64,000 nt of DNA from DATHBD01 sp035296325 (lineage in GTDB: Bacteria; Actinomycetota; Actinomycetes; Mycobacteriales; Micromonosporaceae). The stretch covers positions 7,634 through 71,633 of the forward strand of contig DATHBD010000020.1 of the NCBI GenBank assembly GCA_035296325.1. The letters run 5' to 3'. A program made the position numbers and the translations under genes. This document shows, one piece after another, positions 33,822 to 41,688 of this stretch. Within the stretch, counting starts at the first letter, position 1. Each line of letters begins with the position of its first letter. Under the pieces are notes generated by a model that was not told the DNA's origin, ran no database searches, and worked only from the letters and a program-made list of their open reading frames with translations.

Positions 33822-33851
33822 AGCGGGTCGGCTCCTCGGAGCCGGCCCGCT
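33822..33851 (+). terminator. Hairpin terminator after the GH9 gene
   Basis: A 14-bp stem (AGCGGGTCGGCTCC / GGAGCCGGCCCGCT, one G-T pair) with a 2-nt apex lies 31 bp after the stop. Confidence 0.78.
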
Positions 33852-33928
33852 TCGCTGTTGCGGGGGGTTGTGCGCGCGCTGACCGGGGTAGCCCGGAGGC
33901 AGGACGTTCAATCGAAGGGGTGGTGACA

Positions 33929-34543
33929 ATGTCGTACCCAGACCGCTCAGCCTGGCGTGGCCAGGCAGCCCGCCGTGACCCGTTCGCGGCGTTGGAGGTG
34001 ATGCAGGACCGGGTCAACCGCATGCTCGGTGACGCGTTCACCGGCTACCGGGGTCGTACTCCCGGCTGGCATCCAGACATCGACGTCGACGAGGACTCCG
34101 ATGGCTGGCTCGTCGAGGTCCGGCTCCCCGGCGTGGCGCCCGACGAGGTCGCGATCGACATGTCCGACCGCGAGCTCACCATCCGCGCGGCCGGCGTGGA
34201 CGACGACGAACTCTCCGCCGCCGAGGTCGAGGACGTCGCGCCGGCAACCCGCACCGCGCGCCGCACCGCCGACTTCTCGTACCGGATCACGGTGCCGGCC
34301 GGGGTGGACACGGCGGCGATCGACGCCACCATGGACCATGGTCTGCTCGTGATCCGGTTGCCGCGGTCCACCGGGGCGACCTCACGGCGGATCACCGTCG
34401 GCGGACGCAGCGCCCCGACCGGCAGTTCCGGCTCGCCCACGCTCACCTTCGGCGGCCCGGGCCCCGCCACCGACCCGGCCCCCGCCACCGACCCGGCCCC
34501 GGGCGTCCGGGATGCCGACGTCGAGGGCCATGGCCTGCGGTAG
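33929..34543 (+). CDS. hsp20: Hsp20/alpha-crystallin family small heat-shock protein
   Basis: A 204-residue chaperone. ATG 33929 is preceded by GAAGGGG. Residues about 5-40 are the amphipathic N-terminal arm (DPFAALEVMQDRVNRMLGDAF). The alpha-crystallin domain spans about 50-150 (PDIDVDEDSDGWLVEVRLPGVAPDEVAID) with the closing MDHGLLVIRLPR motif. The C-terminal tail is Pro/Ala-rich with a repeated PATDPAP. Such proteins hold unfolding substrates for refolding. No HAIR or HspR element was found upstream. Confidence 0.92.
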   Translation: MSYPDRSAWRGQAARRDPFAALEVMQDRVNRMLGDAFTGYRGRTPGWHPDIDVDEDSDGWLVEVRLPGVAPDEVAIDMSDRELTIRAAGVDDDELSAAEVEDVAPATRTARRTADFSYRITVPAGVDTAAIDATMDHGLLVIRLPRSTGATSRRITVGGRSAPTGSSGSPTLTFGGPGPATDPAPATDPAPGVRDADVEGHGLR

Positions 34544-34618
34544 TCGCTGGTCGGCCGGTTGCCTGGGAGTTGATTCCAGCTCGCCGGGCACCGGCCGGCC
34601 TCGCACTACGATGGTCGG

Positions 34619-35587
34619 GTGACCGCCGGACTCATTTCCCTCGATGCCATCCGCGACGCGGCAGCGGCGATAGCCGGTGTCGCTGTCCGGACTCCGCTGC
34701 TGCCGTGCCCCTGGGCTGATCGGCTCTGGATCAAGCCCGAGAACCTGCAGCCGGTTGGGTCGTTCAAACTCCGTGGTGCACGCAACGCCCTGTGCCGCCT
34801 CTCGCCGCAGCAGCGCGCCGGCGGCGTCGTCACCCACTCATCCGGCAACCACGGCCAGGCGCTCGCCTTCGCCGGCCGGACCCTCGGCATACCCGTGCTG
34901 GTGGTCATGCCGGACACGGCGCCCGCCGTCAAGGTCGCGGCCACCCGGCGGTACGGGGCCGAGGTGGTGATGGTCCCGCCACCCCAACGCCACACCCGGG
35001 CCGCCGCCCTCGCAGCCGAGCGGGGTTTGACCCTCGTCCCGCCGTACGACCACCTGGATGTAATCGCCGGTCAGGGCACCATCGGCCTGGAGATCATTGC
35101 CGACCTTGCCGACGTGGACGTGGTGCTGGTGCCGATCGGCGGTGGCGGCCTGGCCTCAGGGGTGGCCAGTGCGGTCAAGGCGCTGGCACCACACGTGGCG
35201 GTGATCGGCGTGGAGCCGGCCGAGGCGGCTGACGCCGCCGAGAGCCTGAGTGTCGGAGAGGTGCGCTCGTGGGCCGTGGAGCGCACGTACCGCACGGTCG
35301 CCGACGGGCTCCGCGGGAACCTGTCCGAGCTGACCTTCGCCCATCTCAGGGCCCGCCTGGACGGCATCGTGACCGTCACGGAGCACGAGATCCTGGCCAC
35401 GGTACCGACACTGGTGCACTCGGCTCGGATCGTGGCTGAGCCCAGTGGTGCGGTAGCGACCGCCGCCGCCCTCTACCACCGCGACGAGTTGCCCGCCGGC
35501 CGTACCGTCGCCGTGGTGACGGGCGGCAACATGGACCCGGTGGCGCTGGCCAGCCTGCTCGCGGCAGCCCCCGACGCCCCTGCCTGA
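34619..35587 (+). CDS. Threonine/serine dehydratase (PLP fold type II)
   Basis: A 322-residue PLP enzyme starting at GTG. The PLP Lys lies in NLQPVGSFKLRGARNA, the substrate loop is SSGNHGQALA, and the phosphate-binding loop is IGGGGLASG. It lacks the C-terminal ACT regulatory domain of biosynthetic IlvA, so it resembles catabolic threonine dehydratase or serine racemase and hydroxyaspartate dehydratase types. It is a single gene. The exact substrate cannot be read from the sequence. Confidence 0.87.
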   Translation: MTAGLISLDAIRDAAAAIAGVAVRTPLLPCPWADRLWIKPENLQPVGSFKLRGARNALCRLSPQQRAGGVVTHSSGNHGQALAFAGRTLGIPVLVVMPDTAPAVKVAATRRYGAEVVMVPPPQRHTRAAALAAERGLTLVPPYDHLDVIAGQGTIGLEIIADLADVDVVLVPIGGGGLASGVASAVKALAPHVAVIGVEPAEAADAAESLSVGEVRSWAVERTYRTVADGLRGNLSELTFAHLRARLDGIVTVTEHEILATVPTLVHSARIVAEPSGAVATAAALYHRDELPAGRTVAVVTGGNMDPVALASLLAAAPDAPA

Positions 35588-36015
35588 GCGCCCCTGCCTG
35601 AGCGCCCCGGCCCTCGGCCGTTGGCGCCAACGCCTGCCCTCGGTGCCAACGCCTCCCCTCCGCGTCGGCTCGTGCGCTGCGGCGCCTGCCCTGCCCAGCG
35701 ACGTCGCCGCGCCGACCCGCCGTCCTTGCCGGCGCCACCTTCGACGGTGTCGTTGAGCCGGTCTCCGCCGAGGTCAATGTCTACGTCGGAACGTATAGAC
35801 CTGCTAGCACCGGCGCGAGCAGGTCTATACGTTCCGACGGGAACAGGCGGCCTGCTGCTGGCGTGAATTTCCATCTGGCTATCCACAATCTCAGGGCACT
35901 ATCCACAGCCGACGGCGGATGTGTTGTCAGCGTCGCGAGGGATGCGAAGACTGGGCTCACGTCGGCGGGAAGGTGGGCGGCACCACGACGCAGCGGCAGG
36001 TGGGGGGTGCGCAGG
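35588..36015. other. Intergenic region containing a 22-bp perfect inverted repeat
   Basis: A 428-bp gap with short direct duplications just after the dehydratase stop (two copies of GCCCCTGCCTGAGC and two of GCCAACGCCT). The inverted repeat at 35784-35839 is listed separately. A lower-GC segment follows it (35860-35940). No convincing gene is visible. Confidence 0.6.
35784..35839. repeat. Perfect 22-bp inverted repeat, 12-nt loop
   Basis: Left arm 35784-35805 and right arm 35818-35839 are fully complementary. The arms begin and end CGTCGGAAC / GTTCCGACG with a central ACGTATAGACC, which is AT-richer than the surroundings. It lies 197 bp after the dehydratase stop, far for a terminator, though that remains possible; a REP- or MITE-like element is another reading. 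Confidence 0.85.
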
Positions 36016-36591
36016 ATGGATCTCGATGCGGGGGCGGATGGCGCCGCGGGGGTGGATGGCGCCGCGGGGGTGGATGGCGCCGCGGGCGTGCGTGGGGACG
36101 CGGATGGGGAGCGGCTGGGGCTGGCGCGCAATGCGGGCGTCAGCCAACCCGGCGCGCTCGGGGCGGTGATGCGCGCGCTGCGGCGGAAGGCGGATCTGAG
36201 CCAGCGTCAGCTCGCTGAGCGGGCCGGCGTTCCGCCCTCCACGGTCGCGCGGCTTGAGGCCGAGGGTGGCGTGGATCCCAGGTTGGGCACGGTCGAGCGG
36301 GTCATGGCGGCGGTGCAGGCGCGACTGGTGGTTGTCGATGCGCACGGCATGGAGGTCCTACCCGAACACGACGACGGCGAGGTGCGGGATGGGGCGGGGC
36401 GCCGTTTCCCGGCGCATCTCGACGTCCGTCCGGTGGTGCACGCCACCGACTGGTGGGGCAACTGGTGGGCGTACTGGTACTCGATTCCCCGCCAGCAGTG
36501 GCCGTCGAAGGCGCCCGACTTCAGCTTCGATCTGAGCCGGGGCACGCGTGACGCTAAGCGAGCCCGAGGCGATCGAGGATCCATGCGGTGA
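36016..36591 (+). CDS. XRE-family helix-turn-helix regulator
   Basis: A 191-residue protein. The start at ATG 36016 is a judgement: a purine-rich GGTGGGGGG lies upstream, and the 51 residues that an earlier start would add are not conserved-looking. Three copies of an 18-bp repeat (36028-36085) give a DGAAGV hexapeptide repeat. A cro/C1-type HTH follows (LGAVMRALRRKADLSQRQLAERAGVPPSTVARLEAEGG). The C-terminal part, HATDWWGNWWAYWYSIPRQQWPSKAPDFSFDL, is unusually Trp-rich. Its end overlaps the convergent peptidase gene by 38 bp. The target is unknown. Confidence 0.75.
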   Translation: MDLDAGADGAAGVDGAAGVDGAAGVRGDADGERLGLARNAGVSQPGALGAVMRALRRKADLSQRQLAERAGVPPSTVARLEAEGGVDPRLGTVERVMAAVQARLVVVDAHGMEVLPEHDDGEVRDGAGRRFPAHLDVRPVVHATDWWGNWWAYWYSIPRQQWPSKAPDFSFDLSRGTRDAKRARGDRGSMR

Positions 36592-38635
36592 CGAAGGACT
36601 CTTCCTTCCAGGCGTCGTACCGCCCACTCGGGCCGCCGTGGCCGGCGCCCATCTCGGTCTTGAGCAGTACGTCGGTCTGTGGGGCCACCGCGCGCAGGCG
36701 GGCCACCCACTTCGCCGGCTCGTGGTAGAGCACGCGCGTGTCGTTGATGCTGGTCACAGCGAGGATCGCAGGGTACGGCCGGTCGGCCACGTTTTCGTAG
36801 GGCGTGTACGACTTCATGTAGGTGTACACGTCCGGGTCGGCGAGCGGGTTACCCCACTCCTCCCACTCGATGACGGTGAGCGGCAACGACGGGTCGAGGA
36901 TGGAGTTCAGCGCGTCGACGAACGGCACCTGCGCGACGATGCCGGCGAACGCCTCCGGGGCCAGGTTCGCCACGGCGCCCATCAGCAGGCCACCGGCCGA
37001 ACCGCCACGTGCGATGAGCCGGTCCGGAGCGGTCCACCCGGCCTTGGCGACGTGGTGCGCGCAGGCCACGAAGTCGGTGAAGGTGTGCTTCTTCGCCAGC
37101 AGCTTGCCCTCTTCGTACCACCGGCGGCCCATCTCGCCGCCACCCCGCACGTGTGCCACGGCGAAGGTGACTCCGCGGTCGAGCAGGGACAGTCGCGCGA
37201 TGGAGAACCACGGGTCCATCGACGCCTCGTATGAGCCGTAGCCGTAGAGCACCATCGGCGCCGATCCGTTGCGCGGGGTGCCGCGGCGGGACACCAGCGA
37301 GATCGGAATCCGGGTGCCGTCGTCGGCGATCGCCCAGTCGCGGTGCTGTTCGTACAGGTCCGGGTCGTACCCGCCCAGCACCGGCTTGCGTTTGCGCAGC
37401 GTGAGGGCTCCGGTCGCCAGATCGCAGTCGTAGACCGAATCTGGCGTGACGAGCGAGGTGTAGTGCAGCCGGAACGACGTCGTGGCGTACTCCGGGTTTG
37501 CGTCCGGGCCGACCGCGAAGAGCGGCTCCGGGAAGGCGATGTCGTACTCGCGTCCGCCGTCCAGCGGCACCACCCGGAGCCCGGTCAGGCCGTCGCGCCG
37601 CAGCGACACGACCATGTGTCCAGCGAGCGCGTCCACCTGCAGCAGTCGGGTGCCCGGCTGGTGCTCGATCAGTGTGGTCCACGGCCCCGGTGCGTCGACC
37701 GACGTGTACGCCAGGGCGAAGTCCTCGGCACCGTCGTTGTGCAGAATCAGGAACCGGTGCCCGTGGTGCTCGACGGAGTACTCCACGCCCTGCCGCCGGG
37801 GGGCGATGACGACGGGCTCGGCGAGTGGCTCGGCGGCCGGGATGAAGCGCACCTCGCTGGTGATCTTGCTGCCGGCCTCGATCAGGATGAACCGTTCCGA
37901 GCGGGTCAGGTCGACGCCGACCCAGAACCGCTCGTCGGTCTCCTCGTACACGACCTGGTCCTCGGTGGACGGCGTGCCCACGGCGTGCCGCCAGACCCGG
38001 TTCGGCCGCCAGGCCTCGTCGACGGTCAGGTAGAACAGGGTCGAGCCGTCGGCCGACCACGCAGAGCCGTAGAAGGTGTCCTTGACTTCGTCCGGGAGCG
38101 TCTCGCCCGTGGTCAGATCCTTGATCCGTAGCACGAACCGCTCGTCGCCGGCGAAGTCCGTGGAGTACGCCAGGCGGCGGCCGTCCGGGCTGACGTCGAA
38201 CGTGCCCAGCGCGAAAAACTCCGAGTCGCCGGCGAGTGCGTTGCCGTCGAGGAGGATCTCCTCACCGTCGAGCGGTCGGCCGTCGCCGGTGGCGGGCGGG
38301 TCCACTTCGTCCGGTCCGACCGCGCGTCGGCACTGGATGCCGTACTGCTTGCCTTCTTCGGTGCGGGAGTAGTACCAGAAACCGCCCTTGCGGAACGGCA
38401 CCGAGAGGTCCGTCTCCTGGGTCTTGCTCTTGATCTCCTCGAAGAGCGTTTCCCGGAGGGCCGCGAGATGACCGGTGGCGGCCTCGGTGTAGGCGTTCTC
38501 CGCCTTCAGGTAGTCGATCGTCGCCGGATCATCCTTGTCCTGCAGCCAGGCGTAGTCGTCGACGACGGTGTCGCCGTGGTGGGTGCGCTCGGTGGGGAGT
38601 CGCTTGGCCATCGGCGGTTGCTGTGCGCTCGTCAC
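36554..38635 (-). CDS. ptrB: Oligopeptidase B (S9A prolyl oligopeptidase family)
   Basis: A 693-residue cytosolic serine peptidase that cleaves short peptides after basic residues. The N-terminal MAKRLPTERTHHGDTVVDDYAWLQDKDDP leads into a beta-propeller (about residues 75-400). The alpha/beta-hydrolase domain carries the nucleophile in ARGGSAGGLLMGA, Asp in SINDTRVLYHEPAKW and His in GAGHGGPSGRY, all intact. It is divergent from the FAD oxidoreductase gene; the start codons are 115 bp apart and share the region holding the LexA-type box. Confidence 0.92.
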   Translation of the reverse strand: MTSAQQPPMAKRLPTERTHHGDTVVDDYAWLQDKDDPATIDYLKAENAYTEAATGHLAALRETLFEEIKSKTQETDLSVPFRKGGFWYYSRTEEGKQYGIQCRRAVGPDEVDPPATGDGRPLDGEEILLDGNALAGDSEFFALGTFDVSPDGRRLAYSTDFAGDERFVLRIKDLTTGETLPDEVKDTFYGSAWSADGSTLFYLTVDEAWRPNRVWRHAVGTPSTEDQVVYEETDERFWVGVDLTRSERFILIEAGSKITSEVRFIPAAEPLAEPVVIAPRRQGVEYSVEHHGHRFLILHNDGAEDFALAYTSVDAPGPWTTLIEHQPGTRLLQVDALAGHMVVSLRRDGLTGLRVVPLDGGREYDIAFPEPLFAVGPDANPEYATTSFRLHYTSLVTPDSVYDCDLATGALTLRKRKPVLGGYDPDLYEQHRDWAIADDGTRIPISLVSRRGTPRNGSAPMVLYGYGSYEASMDPWFSIARLSLLDRGVTFAVAHVRGGGEMGRRWYEEGKLLAKKHTFTDFVACAHHVAKAGWTAPDRLIARGGSAGGLLMGAVANLAPEAFAGIVAQVPFVDALNSILDPSLPLTVIEWEEWGNPLADPDVYTYMKSYTPYENVADRPYPAILAVTSINDTRVLYHEPAKWVARLRAVAPQTDVLLKTEMGAGHGGPSGRYDAWKEESFVTAWILDRLGLA

Positions 38636-38688
38636 GTCGCCCTACGTTACGCCGTCCCGCCGACCGGTTCAGCCCCGTACCCGGGGAG

Positions 38689-38717
38689 TTGCCACACCGG
38701 CCCGCCCCCACTACGCT
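38689..38717 (+). promoter_or_regulatory. Sigma-70-like promoter of the FAD oxidoreductase gene
   Basis: TTGCCA (38689-38694) and TACGCT (38712-38717) are separated by 17 bp. The predicted transcript start falls inside the LexA-type palindrome immediately downstream, about 26 bases before the GTG start. Confidence 0.55.
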
Positions 38718-38735
38718 TTCGAACACGTGTTCGAA
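38718..38735. promoter_or_regulatory. LexA (SOS) operator, perfect 18-bp palindrome
   Basis: TTCGAACACGTGTTCGAA is a perfect palindrome containing TCGAAC-N4-GTTCGA, the consensus LexA box of Gram-positive and actinobacterial SOS genes. It begins next to the -10 hexamer and ends 15 bases before the FAD oxidoreductase start. LexA bound here would block transcription. Confidence 0.75.
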
Positions 38736-38750
38736 CGAAGTGGAGATCCG

Positions 38751-39995
38751 GTGGCTGTGGACGGTGTGCTCGATGCCCTTGCCGCGCAGTGCGGCGAGGG
38801 TTTCGCCCGCACGGCCGGCGCGGCGGACCGGGTCGGGGAGCGGCAGGGACGCTGGGTCGCCGCGCCCGCCGACGCACGTGGCGTGGCCGGCGTGCTCGAG
38901 GTGGCCGACCGGCACGACCTGGCCGTTGTGGCCTGTGGCGCGGGCACCAAACTGGACTGGGGCACCCCGCCGTTGCGGGTGGACGTGCTGCTGGACACGG
39001 GTCGTCTGGCCGGGGTCGCGGTCGCGGCCGACGGGGCCACGGTGACGGTCGGGGCCGGCACGCCGCTGCGGGCCGTGCACGCGGCGGCCACCAGGGCCGG
39101 GCGGCGCCTCCCACTCGACGTCGGCTCGGCGGGCGCCACGGTCGGCGGCGTGCTCGCGGTGAACGAGGCCGGCCCGCTCCGGTTCTCCGCCGGTGCGCCG
39201 CGCGACCTGGTCACGAGTGTGCGGTATGTCCGCGCCGACGGCGTCGTGGCGAGCGCCGGCGGTGCCGACACCGCAGGGGCCGTCGACACCGAGGAGGCGT
39301 CCGACACGGCCCGGCTGCTCTGCGGGTCCTTCGGCACCCTTGCTGTGATCACCGCCGCGACACTGCGCCTGCAGCCCGTGCCGGCCGCCCGGGCCTGGGT
39401 CACCCGCTCGGTCCGTACGCCGCTGGAGATGCACCAGCTCACGAGCCTGCTGCTGGCGGCACCGGTCCCGCCCACCGCGGTCGAGATCAACCTGCCCCGC
39501 GGCGAGTTGACCGTGCTGGTGGAAGGGCTGGTCGACGACGTGACCCGGCGCACCCGGGCGGCGCACCGACTGCTGGGCGGGGATGCTTCGGCGGCGCACC
39601 GGCCGCCGGCGTGGTGGGGGCGGTATCCCTTCGGTGCGGACGATATCGCGCTGCGGCTCGCGGTTCCGTTCACGGACCTGCATGCCGCGATCTACGCGCT
39701 ACGCGATGCCGCCGGCATGTCCGTGCCGGTGCGCGGCACCGCGGGCTCCGGGGTGGTGTACGCGGCGCTCGGGGCGGGCACGCCCCCGGCCCGGGTCCGC
39801 ACCGTGGTCGACGCCGTGCGCACGACGCTGCTGGCCAGGGGAGGGTCCTGCGTGCTGCTCCGAGCGCCTGACCGGGTCCGTGCCGAGGTGGAGCGTGGTC
39901 ACTCCGGTGCGGTTCTGCCGCTGGTGCGTCGGGTGAAGGAGCGGTTCGACCCGCGCGGACGGCTGGCGCCGGGGCGACTCGCCGGCGGTCGGTGA
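38751..39995 (+). CDS. FAD-binding oxidoreductase (GlcE-like PCMH-type), putatively SOS-controlled
   Basis: A 414-residue flavoprotein starting at GTG 38751 after GGAG; in-frame codons further upstream would include the promoter and palindrome. The PCMH-type FAD domain covers about residues 35-220 (VVACGAGTKLDWGTPP, VGSAGATVGGVLAVNEAGPLR, LLCGSFGTLAVITAATLRL). The C-terminal part resembles the short glycolate-oxidase subunit GlcE (VKERFDPRGRLAPGR). Partner subunits GlcD and the iron-sulfur GlcF are absent nearby, so it may act alone. The LexA-type box directly upstream suggests DNA-damage induction, which is unusual for this family. Confidence 0.85.
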   Translation: MAVDGVLDALAAQCGEGFARTAGAADRVGERQGRWVAAPADARGVAGVLEVADRHDLAVVACGAGTKLDWGTPPLRVDVLLDTGRLAGVAVAADGATVTVGAGTPLRAVHAAATRAGRRLPLDVGSAGATVGGVLAVNEAGPLRFSAGAPRDLVTSVRYVRADGVVASAGGADTAGAVDTEEASDTARLLCGSFGTLAVITAATLRLQPVPAARAWVTRSVRTPLEMHQLTSLLLAAPVPPTAVEINLPRGELTVLVEGLVDDVTRRTRAAHRLLGGDASAAHRPPAWWGRYPFGADDIALRLAVPFTDLHAAIYALRDAAGMSVPVRGTAGSGVVYAALGAGTPPARVRTVVDAVRTTLLARGGSCVLLRAPDRVRAEVERGHSGAVLPLVRRVKERFDPRGRLAPGRLAGGR

Positions 39996-40003
39996 CGCGG
40001 AGT

Positions 40004-41377
40004 TCAGGCGCCCAGGATGCTCTGTCCACACACCCGTACGACGTTGCCGGTCACGCCGCTTGAAGCCGGGTTGGCCAGCCAACCGATAGTCTCGGCCACG
40101 TCCACCGGCATGCCCGCCTGGCCCAGGCTGTTCATCCGGCGGCCGGCTTCCCGGAGCACGATGGGCATGGTCGCGGTCATCGACGTCTCGATGAAACCGG
40201 GCGCGACGCCGTTCACCGTGATGCCGCGCTTCGCCAACGCCGGCGCGAGCGCGCGCACCAGCCCGATCACGCCCGCCTTCGATGTCGCGTAGTTGGTCTG
40301 GCCGCGGTTGCCGGCGATGCCGGCAACCGACGCCACGCTGATCAGGCGCCCGTTGCTGCCGAGCAGGCCGTCGCCGATCAGCACGTCGTTGATCCGCTCC
40401 TGGCTGGCCAGGTTGACGTCCAGGACGGCGCTCCAGTCCTGCGGACTCATCCGGGCGATGGTGCGGTCCCGGCTGACCCCGGCGTTGTGTACGAAGACGT
40501 CCGCGTGGACATGTCGCGTGGCGATGAATTCGCCGATCCGGCGGGGCGCGTCGGCGTCGGTGAGGTCCAGCTGGAGCGGTGTACCGGTGATCTCGTCGGC
40601 GAGGCTGGTCAGTGCCTCGCCGGCGGACGGGACGTCGACGCAGATGACGTGCGCGCCGTCGCGGGCGAGTAGCCGGGCGGTCGCCTCACCGATGCCCCGG
40701 GCGGCACCCGTGACCAGGGCGACCTTGCCTTCCAGTGGGCGTTCCCAGTCCTCCGGGCACTCCACTGTGGCCTGGCCGACCCGGATCTCCTGGCCGGAAA
40801 CGTACGCCGAGCGTGGCGAGAGCAGAAATCGCAGGGTGGACTCGAGCGCATCCTCGCCGCCCGGCTCGACGTACAGCAGCTGAGCGGTCGACCCGTGCCC
40901 GACCTCCTTGGCCAGCGAGCGTACGAACCCCTCCAGGGCGCGCTGTGCCGTCGACTCGCGGACCTCCGGGCACAGCTCAGGCGGGGTGCCCAGGACGACC
41001 ACCCGGCCGGAGGGGGCGAGACCGCGGATCGCCGGGTGGAAGAAGTCGTACAGGCCACGCAGGGCTTCGGTTTCGGTGGCCGCGCTGGCGTCATAAACCA
41101 GTGCGGCCCAGCCTCCGGTGTCCGCGCCGTCGCCCGACGGCGGCGCGGCGGAGCCGGGCGGTCGCCCGGTTGTCACGTCAGCGCCGATGGATTCCAGGAT
41201 CTTGCGGACCGGCGCGGCCAGCCGGCTGCTGCCACCGCCGCCGAGCAGCACCCGACCCGACGCTACCGTCGCGCCTGCGCTGTACCGGTACAGACGGTAC
41301 GGGTCGGGTAGCCCCAGCCGCCGCACGATGAAGCGCCCAGGGCCGGACTGGGCGAAGCTCGCGTACCGGTCGATCAT
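40004..41377 (-). CDS. fabG: FabG4-type high-molecular-weight 3-oxoacyl-ACP reductase
   Basis: A 457-residue short-chain dehydrogenase. ATG 41377 follows GGAGGG; the 35 residues upstream are not conserved-looking. The N-terminal half is a degenerate Rossmann-like domain (VVVLGTPPELCPE). The C-terminal half (about residues 210-457) is a full SDR: GAARGIGEATA for NADH/NADPH, NAGVSRDRT, and catalytic Ser, Tyr and Lys in SVASVAGIAGNRGQTNYATSKAG. The layout and length match Mycobacterium FabG4 (Rv0242c). FadA2-type thiolase and MaoC dehydratase genes, often nearby in relatives, are absent here. Confidence 0.9.
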   Translation of the reverse strand: MIDRYASFAQSGPGRFIVRRLGLPDPYRLYRYSAGATVASGRVLLGGGGSSRLAAPVRKILESIGADVTTGRPPGSAAPPSGDGADTGGWAALVYDASAATETEALRGLYDFFHPAIRGLAPSGRVVVLGTPPELCPEVRESTAQRALEGFVRSLAKEVGHGSTAQLLYVEPGGEDALESTLRFLLSPRSAYVSGQEIRVGQATVECPEDWERPLEGKVALVTGAARGIGEATARLLARDGAHVICVDVPSAGEALTSLADEITGTPLQLDLTDADAPRRIGEFIATRHVHADVFVHNAGVSRDRTIARMSPQDWSAVLDVNLASQERINDVLIGDGLLGSNGRLISVASVAGIAGNRGQTNYATSKAGVIGLVRALAPALAKRGITVNGVAPGFIETSMTATMPIVLREAGRRMNSLGQAGMPVDVAETIGWLANPASSGVTGNVVRVCGQSILGA

Positions 41378-41688
41378 GGTGCCCTCCGCGTCAACGACTC
41401 GCCAAATTGGGCTACCTGCGAGTAGGCCGGCGGCCGTCCGTGCGACCGCAAGACAATGATGTCCGTCGATGCTAGGCCCCACGTCATCGGGGGGTGGTTG
41501 CCTGCTGGCGCCTCATCCTACGGAGACTCTGCCCTGCAGCGCGCGCTGTAGGCATTAATCCTTACCAATTGCACGGTCTGCCCCGACGGCCGCCCGCCGT
41601 CGCCCCTCTGAACTGCCCAAAACGGGTCGCGGGCCGGTCCTGGCCTTACCATGACTGATCAACGCCGTTCGACTGAGAGGTGCCCCGC
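41378..41688. promoter_or_regulatory. Divergent region between fabG and the permease gene
   Basis: A 311-bp gap. It contains a perfect 12-bp palindrome CAGCGCGCGCTG (41537-41548), extended to 18 bp with one G-T pair (41534-41551), and a short AT-rich patch ATTAATCCTTACCAATTG just beyond it. Either gene could be controlled from here. No gene is seen. Confidence 0.45.
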
